Part shown: one piece after another, positions 15,787 to 24,794 of the stretch | How the letters are laid out: every line of letters begins with the position of its first letter | How positions within the stretch are numbered: position 1 is the stretch's first letter | From: an uncultured Porphyromonadaceae bacterium | Lineage (GTDB): Bacteria; Bacteroidota; Bacteroidia; Bacteroidales; Muribaculaceae | Length of the DNA: 36,953 bases | Direction of reading: 5' to 3' | Assembly: GCA_946410185.1 (NCBI GenBank) | Contig: CAMJZI010000011.1 | Span: forward strand, 1 to 36,953 | Notes under the pieces: generated by a model | The model's input: only the letters and a program-made list of their open reading frames with translations | Told to the model about the DNA's origin: nothing | The model's database searches: none | Position numbers and translations under genes: made by a program

Positions 15787-18700
15787 ATGAACAGACTTCC
15801 TTTCTTCAGGACACTGGCCACCCTGGTGGCGTGTCTCGCACTGGCATTACCATCTAGTGCCTACGATTTTGCAAAGGATGGCATCTATTATGTCATCAAT
15901 GGCACAAATGTTTTTGTGACCTACAAGGACACCAACTACAACAGTTACAGCGGCACGGTGATTATTCCCGCCACAGTGACCAACAATGGCACGACCTACA
16001 CCGTAGCGCAGATCAACCCCTATGCGTTTAAGAACTGTACCGACTTGAAACGTGTGGTACTCCCTCCCACAATTCACTACTTGATGAACTACGCGTTCCA
16101 GAACTGCACAGGACTGACAGACATCACGCTGCCGGCCAACTTTTACAGTTGCTATAACTATGCGTTTGATGGTTGCACCAACTTGAAGAGCGTCATCTGC
16201 CTGTCGTCCACGGCTCGCAGTTGGAACATGAACAACTTCCCAGAATCGGTCATGAGCAGCGCCACGCTGATTGTTCCCCAGGGCAAGAAGGCAGCCTATC
16301 AAGCTGCTGGCGGCTGTTTGTCAGCATTTACCGACATCCAGGAGATGGACTGCGACTTTGTCGAGGACGCCATCTTCTATAAAGACCTGGGCGACAACAA
16401 AGTAGCCGTCACTCACGCCCTCCGCTTTGCCCAGGATTACAGCGGCGATATAGAGGTTCCCGAGGTGGTCGTCCATAACGGTACCACCTACAACGTGACC
16501 TCGGTAGGCACTGAAGCCTTCTATAATGGCCATGAGCTATATAGCGTGAAGCTTCCACCGACAGTCAGCAGCATCGGAAATTATGCTTTCTATGACTGTT
16601 ACTATTTGAGCCAAGTGAACATCCCTGAGGGCGTCCAGTACATCAATTACTGCACCTTTGGCGCATGCCTTACGTTGCAGGAGATCATCATCCCGTCCAG
16701 TGTTACCTGGATTGCCCAAAACGCATTTAATAGCTGTAATAATCTCACTAACGTTACCTGTCGTGCGATAACGCCGCCCATGTGTGTCGACAGCAGCAGT
16801 TTCCCCAGCCAAGCCTATGCCAATGCCACGCTCAACGTCCCCTCGTTTGCCTTGAGTGCATATCAAACTGCCGATGTTTGGAAAAATTTCTCCCGTATCG
16901 TTGCAAGCACCTACGACTTCACCTGTGACAACCTCCAGTTTGTCATCACCAGCGCTACCACGGCTAAGGTTGTCGGCCATGTACTTCCGTCACCCGCCGG
17001 CTACTATGCTATTCCATCGACGGCCAACGGCTATAACGTTACCGAGATCGGTGATTATGCTTTTCAGAATTGCAATCAACTCACCGAAATATCCATCGGC
17101 GACAACGTGGTTACAATCGGTCGAGTCGCATTTGCGGGATGCTCGGGATTGACCAGCTTAACGATTCCCAATTCGGTAACAAGCATCGATATGGCTGCAT
17201 TCATGGGTTGTTCGGGTTTGACAAGTGTGGTAATCCCCAATTCGGTCACTTATGTCGGCGGAATGGCTTTTTCTGATTGTTCATCGTTGACATCAGTTAT
17301 CATAGGAGAGAATTGCCGATTTAACACCTCATACAGTACGGCTGTGAACGTCTTTAAAGGATGTACCGGTCTGACGTCTGTCACCTCCTTGAGTCCTGAA
17401 GCATGGAACATGGACGCCGACAATTTTGAGCAAACTGTCTATGACAACGCTCAGTTATGGGTGCCCAGGGGCAGCAAGAGCTCCTACCAGTCTACTGACA
17501 GTTGGAATCAATTTTCCAGCATAAAGGAATTGGAGTACGACTTTGAGTATGAAGGTATCTACTACAATATCACAGGCTCCAATACCGTGGAGGTCACCTG
17601 TAGGACCTCTGACTATAACAGTTACAGTGGCGCTGTCTATATCCCTGAGATCGTACCCTACAACGGCAAACCCTACACGGTGACAGCAATCGGTCAGAAT
17701 GCTTTTAAAATGAGCAAATCGTTGACACGTGTCGTGATGCCCAATACCATCCGTTCCATCAATGCCTATGCTTTCCATTATTGTGAAGGATTGACCGAGG
17801 TAGCTATTCCCAATTCGGTAGAGACCATAGGCAATAATGCTTTCTGGCTTTGCTTGAATCTCAAAAAAGTGGTTATTCCCAATTCGGTTCAAACCATTGG
17901 CAGTATGGCTTTCCGCAACTGCTCGGAATTGACCAGCGTGGAGATCGGTGAAAATGTGTCCTCTATAGGCTCGACATGTTTCTATTATTGCTCTAAAATC
18001 ACCGAGGTAACCTGCCATGCCTTGACACCGCCCACGCTCAATGAGCCAAATAGTGATTATAATACAACCTTTATGCCCGAAGTGTACAACACCGCCGTCT
18101 TGAATATACCCCAAACTTCCAGGATAGCCTATCAGAACGCTTTGGGCTGGAAGAAATTTACCCACCTTGAGGCATTTGCAACCCTTGACGACGTCTTGAA
18201 TGTTGATGGAGGCAATATCCACTTCACAAGCGTCGGCGATTATCCATGGTACACAATGTATGATGGCGGCCGCATGCTTGCCAAGTCGGGCAATTCCGGC
18301 ATACACTCCAGTTCATCAGTCATGACTGCCACCGTCAATCTAAATAGGCCTGGCGTCTTGTCGTTTGACTTCAAGGCATGGGGCGAAGGCAGCGATCCGG
18401 TTTGGGATATATGTTGCTTCGCCATCGATGGAGTGAATCAATTCATATATGGTGCCTACGATAACGACTGGGAGACTTATTCGGTTTCTCTCTCCGAAGG
18501 CACCCACACGCTTTCCTGGAGTTATATCAAGGACAGTAGTGTCAATGCCACTGGCGACTACTTTGCCGTGGACAATGTTGCCATCACCTTAGGCGATGCC
18601 GAGCGGGGTGACGTGAATGCCGACGGGCAAGTGAACATCGCCGACGTGACCGCACTCATCGACCTGCTGCTGAGCAGCAACGCCAGCGCCAGTACCAATG

Positions 18701-19449
18701 CAGCCGACGTCAACCAGGACGGCAACATCAACATCTCTGATGTCACCAGCCTTATCGACTATCTGCTCAGCGGTGCATGGCCCGGGGCCGCAGCCATCGA
18801 CCTGTGGTACCTGACTGGCGACCGCGTGGGCAGCAATCCATGGGAAAATCAGGGAATGATTAGCGTCGGTCGTGGCCTGATTCCTCTTTACCCCGTTGGA
18901 GAGTTTGACGAGAATGGGCAGGGACAATTGTCCTACACTGGTTTCTTTGGAGCCAATGATGCCGTCATGCTCATCCACCATCCGGGCAGCAAAGATGACT
19001 GCTGGGGGTATAAACCCTCTGGCATTTTTGGCCATGGAGGTGAAGAGATTACCGCTATTAAGACAGGACAGGACGGTTACTTCAACATCATGCTGAACAC
19101 TAAAACTGACAGTTTCTACTTCTATCCCTACAACTCTACTGCCATGATGTTCAACACCATCAACATCGTGGGTTACCATTCGGATTGGGAGGTTACTGAC
19201 CCCGCTTACAACATGACCAAGTTGAATCCCGACAAGGAAAACCACAACTGGATTTTCAGGAACTTTACTCTTGCCACCGATAGCGAAGTCAAATTTGCAG
19301 CCGACAATGATTGGTCAAACAACTGGGGTGCTGAAACATTCCCCTTCGGACGTGGCGTGCAGGGTGGAGTTAACATCCCTGTCAAAGCAGGCACCTACGA
19401 TGTCTATTTCAACGACATCACGGGTAATTTCAACTTCATTAAGAAATAA
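15787..19449 (+). CDS. Multi-module BspA-type LRR surface protein with dockerin and SusE/F-like C-terminus
   Basis: A 1220-aa secreted protein. A signal peptide (~1-25) precedes four paralogous modules starting near residues 26, 189, 376 and 584. Most open with a 'YDF..DGIYY'-type strand and '..YSG.V.IP' motif, then TpLRR/LRR_5 repeats such as 'IGNYAFYDC', 'ITLP' and 'IPNSVTSIDMAAFMGCSGL'. Residues ~798-938 look like a jelly-roll 'cleaved adhesin/choice-of-anchor' domain ('VLSFDFKAWGEGSD', 'YFAVDNVAITLGD'). Residues 941-997 are a paired dockerin type I motif (GDVNADGQVNIADV and DVNQDGNINISDV). Residues ~1005-1220 resemble SusE/SusF starch-binding domains, ending 'GTYDVYFNDITGNFNFIKK'. I infer a surface glycan- or host-binding protein. 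It has its own promoter and terminator. Confidence 0.93.
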   Translation: MNRLPFFRTLATLVACLALALPSSAYDFAKDGIYYVINGTNVFVTYKDTNYNSYSGTVIIPATVTNNGTTYTVAQINPYAFKNCTDLKRVVLPPTIHYLMNYAFQNCTGLTDITLPANFYSCYNYAFDGCTNLKSVICLSSTARSWNMNNFPESVMSSATLIVPQGKKAAYQAAGGCLSAFTDIQEMDCDFVEDAIFYKDLGDNKVAVTHALRFAQDYSGDIEVPEVVVHNGTTYNVTSVGTEAFYNGHELYSVKLPPTVSSIGNYAFYDCYYLSQVNIPEGVQYINYCTFGACLTLQEIIIPSSVTWIAQNAFNSCNNLTNVTCRAITPPMCVDSSSFPSQAYANATLNVPSFALSAYQTADVWKNFSRIVASTYDFTCDNLQFVITSATTAKVVGHVLPSPAGYYAIPSTANGYNVTEIGDYAFQNCNQLTEISIGDNVVTIGRVAFAGCSGLTSLTIPNSVTSIDMAAFMGCSGLTSVVIPNSVTYVGGMAFSDCSSLTSVIIGENCRFNTSYSTAVNVFKGCTGLTSVTSLSPEAWNMDADNFEQTVYDNAQLWVPRGSKSSYQSTDSWNQFSSIKELEYDFEYEGIYYNITGSNTVEVTCRTSDYNSYSGAVYIPEIVPYNGKPYTVTAIGQNAFKMSKSLTRVVMPNTIRSINAYAFHYCEGLTEVAIPNSVETIGNNAFWLCLNLKKVVIPNSVQTIGSMAFRNCSELTSVEIGENVSSIGSTCFYYCSKITEVTCHALTPPTLNEPNSDYNTTFMPEVYNTAVLNIPQTSRIAYQNALGWKKFTHLEAFATLDDVLNVDGGNIHFTSVGDYPWYTMYDGGRMLAKSGNSGIHSSSSVMTATVNLNRPGVLSFDFKAWGEGSDPVWDICCFAIDGVNQFIYGAYDNDWETYSVSLSEGTHTLSWSYIKDSSVNATGDYFAVDNVAITLGDAERGDVNADGQVNIADVTALIDLLLSSNASASTNAADVNQDGNINISDVTSLIDYLLSGAWPGAAAIDLWYLTGDRVGSNPWENQGMISVGRGLIPLYPVGEFDENGQGQLSYTGFFGANDAVMLIHHPGSKDDCWGYKPSGIFGHGGEEITAIKTGQDGYFNIMLNTKTDSFYFYPYNSTAMMFNTINIVGYHSDWEVTDPAYNMTKLNPDKENHNWIFRNFTLATDSEVKFAADNDWSNNWGAETFPFGRGVQGGVNIPVKAGTYDVYFNDITGNFNFIKK

Positions 19450-19468
19450 TAGACCTTAACACCTAATC

Positions 19469-19504
19469 AATGAGGGCTTTAGAAGACTAGAGCCCTCATT
19501 TTTT
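19469..19504 (+). terminator. Terminator of the 1220-aa LRR gene
   Basis: AATGAGGGCT and AGCCCTCATT form a 10-bp perfect stem with a 12-base loop followed by a T run; it begins 19 bases after the stop codon. Confidence 0.92.
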
Positions 19505-19622
19505 GTCATCCGGCAGAAAACTGCTTTTTAAATAATGTCAATAAAGTGAGGATATTTTACCAAAAATACCTTATCTTTGCCTTCGGCCAAGGTAGGCTAC
19601 ACCTCAACAATGCTCAAATAAA

Positions 19623-19654
19623 TTTGGCATTGTGTTCGGTTTGCACTACCTTTG
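19623..19654 (+). promoter_or_regulatory. Promoter of the GSCFA-murF/alr-ansA operon
   Basis: TTTG (19623-19626), a 20-base spacer and TACCTTTG (19647-19654), a full consensus match, 28 bases before the ATG. A further upstream -7-like TATCTTTG (19572-19579) lacks a -33 partner. Confidence 0.8.
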
Positions 19655-19682
19655 CCTGTTAAAACAACCATTTTAAGTTTCA

Positions 19683-20666
19683 ATGGAGTTCAGGACGACA
19701 GTGAAGACGGGCGAGAACCGTAATTGGCTGCACCACAGCGACAGTGTGGTGCTGTTGGGGTCATGCTTCAGCGACAACATCGGTGCCAAGATGCACGGAG
19801 CCCTTATCAATGCCACGGTCAATCCCATGGGGACGCTCTACAACCCCATGAGCATAGCCCGCGGCGTGCAACGCCTCATCGAGTGCCGCCCAGTGGCGGG
19901 GCAGGAGTTGTTCATGCAGGGCGGTGTGTGGAACAGCTATGATTTCCACTCGCGCCACTCCAAGCCCGACAAACAGGTGGCCATCGACCACATGAACGCC
20001 CGCATCGAGCAAGGGCATCAGGCCCTGGAAACCGCCCAACTGCTCACCATCACGCTGGGCACTTCTATCGTTTATCGCCTGAAGGCGACGAGCGAAGTGG
20101 TTGCTAACTGCCACAAGGTGCCACAGCACGAGTTTGAACGTAAAATGGCTACCGTGGGCGAGATGACCGACGTGCTCGACGCCATGCTCACAGCCCTGCA
20201 CGAATTCAATCCCGGGTTGAAAATCATCCTCACAGTGAGCCCCATTCGCCATATTGCCGACGGGCTGGACACCAACTCGTTGAGCAAGGCCTCGCTGCGC
20301 GTTGCCATCCATGAGGTGATGAAACGCCACAGGGATTACTGCGACTACTTCCCTGCCTATGAGATCATGCTTGATGACCTGCGCGACTACCGCTTCTACA
20401 GCAGCGACATGGTGCATCCTAGCGACGTGGCTGTGGAATACATCTGGCAGGCCTTCCAGGCAACTTACCTGGATGACCATAGCGCCCTGGCCGTAGCCCG
20501 CTGCGAACGCATCCACAAGCGCCTGCAGCACAGGCCCATGAGCAGCAACCGCGAGACGGTGGACCGCTTCAATGCCGACACCGCCAGCGTGGTGCGTAAC
20601 CTCATCAAGGAATATCCCTACCTGGAGCAGAATACCGAACTCCAAAAAGTACTTGACCGATCATGA
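19683..20666 (+). CDS. GSCFA domain protein
   Basis: A 327-aa protein of the GSCFA family, named after a conserved motif that reads 'LLGSCFSDNIGAKM' here (residues ~23-36). The family is related to SGNH/GDSL hydrolases: the Ser of GSC could be a nucleophile, and 'SDMVHPSDVAVEYIWQ' near residue 245 holds an Asp-x-x-His-type pair. Other landmarks are 'NPMGTLYNPMSIA', 'LTITLGTSIVYRL' and 'LTVSPIRHIADGL'. No signal peptide is seen. The substrate is unknown. The stop codon overlaps the murF-alr start (ATGA), a strong sign of coupled expression, so a role connected to the cell wall is a reasonable guess. Confidence 0.92.
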   Translation: MEFRTTVKTGENRNWLHHSDSVVLLGSCFSDNIGAKMHGALINATVNPMGTLYNPMSIARGVQRLIECRPVAGQELFMQGGVWNSYDFHSRHSKPDKQVAIDHMNARIEQGHQALETAQLLTITLGTSIVYRLKATSEVVANCHKVPQHEFERKMATVGEMTDVLDAMLTALHEFNPGLKIILTVSPIRHIADGLDTNSLSKASLRVAIHEVMKRHRDYCDYFPAYEIMLDDLRDYRFYSSDMVHPSDVAVEYIWQAFQATYLDDHSALAVARCERIHKRLQHRPMSSNRETVDRFNADTASVVRNLIKEYPYLEQNTELQKVLDRS

Positions 20667-23152
20667 AATACTCAATTACCGAAATATCCAATGTGCTGGA
20701 AGTTACCGGCGGACAAATAGTTGACGAGGAGGCTATCGTAAGCCAGCTGCTCACCGATTCCCGGTCGCTGACGTTGCCTGGCGAGACCATCTTCTTTGCC
20801 CTGCGCACCGACGCGGGCGATGGTCACAACTACATCCCCGACCTGTTTGACAAAGGAGTGCGCAACTTTGTCGTGGCCAGTGACTACTATGCCCTGCCCG
20901 AATGCACCGGCGCCAACTACATCGCCGTGGAATCGCCACTCGACGCATTGCAGACGTTAGCCACCTTCCACCGTCGCCGCTTCCGCGAGTTGCCGGTTAT
21001 CGGCATCACGGGCAGTCGTGGAAAGACCACGGTCAAAGAGTGGCTCTACCAGCTGCTCAAAGACGACTACCGCATTGTGCGCTCGCCCCGCAGCTATAAC
21101 TCGCAGATTGGTGTGCCCTTGTCGTTATGGGACATTGACAACAACACCGATCTGGCCATCATCGAGGCCGGCATTTCCACCACTGGCGAGATGGACAACC
21201 TGCAGGCGATGATACGCCCCACCATAGGCATTATCACCAATTTGGGCAGTGAGCACAACGACGGCTTTGCCTCGATGGAGCAGAAAGCCCAGGAAAAGGC
21301 AAAGATCCTGTTCAACTGCGAGTGTGTCGTCTATTGTGCCGATGATCCGCTGGTGACTCACACCATAGCACCGCTGCTCGAGAGTGACGTGGCCCTGTCC
21401 ATGTCATGGTCGCGCAACCACTGCGAGGCTCCGTTACAAGTCGATAAGACCGATCGCACCGATTGCACCACGACCCTGCACTATACCTACGACGGCCAGC
21501 CTGGCGCAGTGACTATTCCTTTCACTGCCGACCGCGATCTGGACAACGCCATCACCTGCATAGCGGTGCTACTGCACTTGGGACTGAGCCCCGAAGTCAT
21601 CGCGCAACGCATGGCAGCACTCACCCCGGTGGGCACCCGCCTCAACGTCATCGAGGGAGTGAACAACTGTACGGTTATTGTTGACAGCTACACCAGTGAC
21701 TATAACTCCCTGACGCCGGCGCTCAACTTCATGACACGTCGCGCAGGCAACCGTCCGTGCACAGTGATTCTGAGCGACCTGGCTACCGAGAGTTACAGCG
21801 GTGACGAACTCTACATCCGCGTGAGCGAACTGCTCAAGACCAAGCGAGTGAACCGTCTCATCGGCATCGGCAAGGACATGTGCCGCTATAGCCAGTACTT
21901 TGCCGGGATGCCCATGGCGCGCTTCTTTAATGACACCCAAGATTTTATCAACGATGTCGCCAAGGGCGATTTTGACGACGAGACCATCTTGATCAAGGGT
22001 GACCCCAGTTTCGGGTTCAGCCAGATCATCGACCTGCTTGAGGCCAAACAGCACATGACGGTCATGGAAGTTGACCTGAATGCTCTGGCCCACAATTTCA
22101 AGTTCTTCAAGTCGCTTATCAAACCAGGTACCAAGACCGTTGGCATGGTCAAGGCCAGCGGCTACGGAGCAGGCAGCTACGAGATTGCCAAGACCCTGCA
22201 GGATTGCGGCTGTGATTACCTGGCTGTCGCCGTCCATGACGAGGGCGTGGAATTGCGCAAAGCCAGCATCACCATGCCAGTCATCGTGCTCAACCCCAAT
22301 GGGGTGAATTATAAAGCGATGTTCCAGTACCGCCTTGAACCAGAGGTTTACAGTCTGGACATGGCCCGCGAACTCATCAAGGAGGGCAGGCGCTATGGGG
22401 TCAAGGATTTTCCCGTGCACATCAAGATTGACAGCGGCATGCACCGTCTGGGATTTGTCAGCGAGCAACTTCCCGACCTCATCGAGTTGCTCAAGAGCCA
22501 GGATGTCATCAAGCCTGCATCGGTATTCTCCCATCTGAGCGTGGCCGACGACCCAGACCAGGACGAATATACCCAGCAGCAGTTTGACTATTTTGATGCT
22601 TGCAGTGAGCAACTGCAACAGGCTTTTGACCATCACATCATGCGCCACGTGCTCAACACCAGCGGCTTGGTGCGTTTTCCCGAGCGGCAATACGACATGG
22701 TGCGCATCGGCATCGGCCTGTATGGCATCCGCACCCTGTCCGACGGCAGCGAGGATGCCCTCATGCCCGTGTCGGCGTTGAGGTCCATCATCATCAGCAT
22801 CAAAGAATGGCCAGCAGGGACAACCATCGGCTATGGCAGACAGGGTCTGTTGCAGCGCGACAGCCGCATCGCCACAGTAACCATCGGCTATGCCGACGGC
22901 TTCGACCGCCACTTTGGCAACGGCAGGGTGAACATGTGGGTCAACGGCAAGCTGTGTCCCACGATTGGCACCGTGTGCATGGATGCCGTGATGATTGACG
23001 TGACCGATGCCCCCTGCAAGGTGGGTGACACGGTCGAGATCTTCGGCGAACATGTGCCTGTCGAAACACTGAGCGAGGCCCGAGGCACAATCCCCTATGA
23101 GATTTTGACCAGCGTTTCGCCCAGGGTCAAGCGTGTTTATTATCGTGAATAA
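20663..23152 (+). CDS. murF-alr: Bifunctional MurF ligase / alanine racemase
   Basis: An 829-aa fusion typical of Bacteroidota. The N-terminal MurF half (~1-460) adds D-Ala-D-Ala to UDP-MurNAc-tripeptide. It has the ATP-binding loop 'GITGSRGKTTVKEW' (from residue 114), 'IIEAGISTTGEMD' and 'VIVDSYTSDYNSLTPAL'. The C-terminal PLP-dependent alanine racemase half (~466-829) makes the D-Ala. Its PLP lysine is in 'GMVKASGYGAGSYEIA' (Lys497), and the second catalytic base is the Tyr of 'TIGYGRQG' (Tyr724). It also has 'IKIDSGMHRLGF', 'MVRIGIGLYG' and 'TVCMDAVMIDV'. Both halves look intact. It is the second gene of the operon, overlapping GSCFA by four bases. Confidence 0.97.
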   Translation: MKYSITEISNVLEVTGGQIVDEEAIVSQLLTDSRSLTLPGETIFFALRTDAGDGHNYIPDLFDKGVRNFVVASDYYALPECTGANYIAVESPLDALQTLATFHRRRFRELPVIGITGSRGKTTVKEWLYQLLKDDYRIVRSPRSYNSQIGVPLSLWDIDNNTDLAIIEAGISTTGEMDNLQAMIRPTIGIITNLGSEHNDGFASMEQKAQEKAKILFNCECVVYCADDPLVTHTIAPLLESDVALSMSWSRNHCEAPLQVDKTDRTDCTTTLHYTYDGQPGAVTIPFTADRDLDNAITCIAVLLHLGLSPEVIAQRMAALTPVGTRLNVIEGVNNCTVIVDSYTSDYNSLTPALNFMTRRAGNRPCTVILSDLATESYSGDELYIRVSELLKTKRVNRLIGIGKDMCRYSQYFAGMPMARFFNDTQDFINDVAKGDFDDETILIKGDPSFGFSQIIDLLEAKQHMTVMEVDLNALAHNFKFFKSLIKPGTKTVGMVKASGYGAGSYEIAKTLQDCGCDYLAVAVHDEGVELRKASITMPVIVLNPNGVNYKAMFQYRLEPEVYSLDMARELIKEGRRYGVKDFPVHIKIDSGMHRLGFVSEQLPDLIELLKSQDVIKPASVFSHLSVADDPDQDEYTQQQFDYFDACSEQLQQAFDHHIMRHVLNTSGLVRFPERQYDMVRIGIGLYGIRTLSDGSEDALMPVSALRSIIISIKEWPAGTTIGYGRQGLLQRDSRIATVTIGYADGFDRHFGNGRVNMWVNGKLCPTIGTVCMDAVMIDVTDAPCKVGDTVEIFGEHVPVETLSEARGTIPYEILTSVSPRVKRVYYRE

Positions 23153-23154
23153 TC

Positions 23155-24327
23155 ATGAAACTGAGTGAACATATCCTGTTGCCATTGACGATTGTCCTGA
23201 TGTGCTGCGCCATGAACATGCAAGCGCAGGACATCGTTGCCAACGGCATCTACTATCAAATCATCAACGACAGTCAAGTGGCCGTTACCCCAGCCCTGCG
23301 CGAAGGAATCAACCACTATCAGGGATGTATCATCCTGCCCGAGCGGGTCTATTGCGATGGCGTGAACTATGACGTGGCGGCCATCGCCCCAAGGGCTTTC
23401 TGGCAGTCCTCGGTCACCGAGGTGCAGATTCCAAACAGCGTGACCATGATAGGCGAGGCGGCATTTGCCGATGCCGAGCAACTATCCAGCATCACGTTGC
23501 CGTTGGGACTGAAGGCGGTGAGCCGATATATGCTGGCCGGTACCGCCGTGAGTCATGTTGTGCTGCCCGAGGGGGTGACCAGCATCGGCATGGGAGCCTT
23601 TGAAGACTGTTCCAGCCTGCGCACGGTATTCCTGCCGGCATCCCTGCAGACCATCGACGACAAGGCCTTCGGGTACTGCTATAATCTGAACGAAATCTAT
23701 AGCGATGCAGCTTATCCTCCCCTCACACTGGGCGATGAGGTTTTTGACGGCTGTGGCTCCATGCAGGTGATGCTGCCCGATGCCGCAACCACCCGACGTT
23801 ATCAAGACGATGCCGATTGGGGCAACGAGGACCGGTTCTCGCTGTGGATCGACGAGGGTCTGGCCGTAATGCCCACCATGCAGCAAGAGCATCTGGGCGA
23901 GAACTGGACGGCATTAACCCTAGGCAACAGCCTGGCCTATAAAATCTATGGCCCCGATGGTTATCTGATGGCCATAACTGCTGCCGAACGGTATTTCCTG
24001 CCCATTGGTGCCCAGAGCACCGATTACCTGGTTGTGCCCACCACCTTGATGTATGACGAGGAAGACCTGCAACTGGTCGCCACCTCAGAGCCCGCCGCCA
24101 TCGAGGGGATCGAGGAAGAACGTCCCGAGGGCAAACTGACCATCCTGGGCCTGGACGGCACCATCTACATCGGTGGCGACACACACGGGATGTGGACTTT
24201 TATCTACGACGTGTATGGCAACCTGTGGTATGAGCGGCCATCCATTAATAACTGGATCAGTCTGCCTGGACCGCGCGTTTACATCGTGCGGGTGGGCAAC
24301 ACGACCCGTAAAGTGTTCCTGAACTGA
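23155..24327 (+). CDS. BspA-type LRR secreted protein within the murF-alr operon
   Basis: A 390-aa secreted protein. The signal peptide ('ILLPLTIVLMCCAMNMQAQ') is followed by a 'NGIYYQIINDSQVAVTPALR' opening module and TpLRR repeats to about residue 200 ('IPNSVTMIGEAAFADAEQL', 'LPEGVTSIGMGAFEDCSSL', 'ASLQTIDDKAFGYC'). The remaining ~190 residues are beta-rich. The end, 'PRVYIVRVGNTTRKVFLN', resembles type A sorting domains of type IX secretion cargo ('GIYIVRV...K.'), but the match is loose. The ATG is two bases after the murF-alr stop, and its stop overlaps the tadA start (TGATG), so it is translated as part of the operon. It is paralogous to the LRR genes at 15787 and 34803. Confidence 0.9.
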   Translation: MKLSEHILLPLTIVLMCCAMNMQAQDIVANGIYYQIINDSQVAVTPALREGINHYQGCIILPERVYCDGVNYDVAAIAPRAFWQSSVTEVQIPNSVTMIGEAAFADAEQLSSITLPLGLKAVSRYMLAGTAVSHVVLPEGVTSIGMGAFEDCSSLRTVFLPASLQTIDDKAFGYCYNLNEIYSDAAYPPLTLGDEVFDGCGSMQVMLPDAATTRRYQDDADWGNEDRFSLWIDEGLAVMPTMQQEHLGENWTALTLGNSLAYKIYGPDGYLMAITAAERYFLPIGAQSTDYLVVPTTLMYDEEDLQLVATSEPAAIEGIEEERPEGKLTILGLDGTIYIGGDTHGMWTFIYDVYGNLWYERPSINNWISLPGPRVYIVRVGNTTRKVFLN

Positions 24328-24794
24328 TGCTGAACAAGGAAGATATCGACATCAAGTACATGCGCCTGGCGCTCGACGAGGCCCACAAGGCACTCGAGCG
24401 CGATGAGGTGCCCATCGGCGCCGTTATCGTGAGCAAGGGACGCGTCATCGGGCGCGGCCACAACCTGACCGAGGCTCTGACCGATGTCACCGCCCATGCC
24501 GAGATGCAAGCCATCACCGCCGCGGCCTCGACGCTGGGCGGCAAGTACCTGACCGACTGCACCCTGTATGTCACCGTGGAGCCCTGCCTAATGTGTGCCG
24601 GGGCGCTGGCGTGGAGCCAGATTTCTCGCATCGTCTATGGCGCCAGCGACGACAAGCGCGGCTACCACACGATGTGCGCCTCGCCATTCCACCCCAAGAC
24701 GGTGGTCACGTGCGGCGTGCTGGCCGACGAGTGCGCCCAGTTGATGACCGACTTCTTCAAGAAAAAACGACCAGTAAAAATCAAGGAGAAATGA
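24327..24794 (+). CDS. tadA: tRNA-specific adenosine deaminase (TadA-type)
   Basis: Zinc-dependent deaminase that converts adenosine-34 to inosine in the wobble position of tRNA-Arg(ACG). The 155-aa protein has the deaminase signatures 'TAHAEMQAI' (His57 zinc ligand, Glu59 proton shuttle) and 'EPCLMCAGAL' (Cys87, Cys90 zinc ligands). It also has 'VPIGAVIV' and the C-terminal helix ending in a basic 'DFFKKKRPVK'. Length and motifs favour TadA over guanine or cytosine deaminases, which are close relatives. The start shares a base with the LRR stop, and its stop overlaps the esterase start by four bases. Confidence 0.94.
   Translation: MLNKEDIDIKYMRLALDEAHKALERDEVPIGAVIVSKGRVIGRGHNLTEALTDVTAHAEMQAITAAASTLGGKYLTDCTLYVTVEPCLMCAGALAWSQISRIVYGASDDKRGYHTMCASPFHPKTVVTCGVLADECAQLMTDFFKKKRPVKIKEK

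Noticed and set aside
15860-18170. Periodic DNA repeats suggesting a CRISPR or satellite array
   Set aside because: The periodicity follows ~23-residue LRR protein repeats in frame, with divergent codons and no spacers.
18607-18777. Evidence for a cellulosome from the dockerin motifs
   Set aside because: No cohesin or scaffoldin is visible; isolated dockerin-like pairs are common in Bacteroidota surface proteins.
21569-23053. Minus-strand open frame of ~494 codons opposite murF-alr
   Set aside because: The sense-strand enzyme has all catalytic motifs; the antisense frame has none and is Val/His/Asp-rich.
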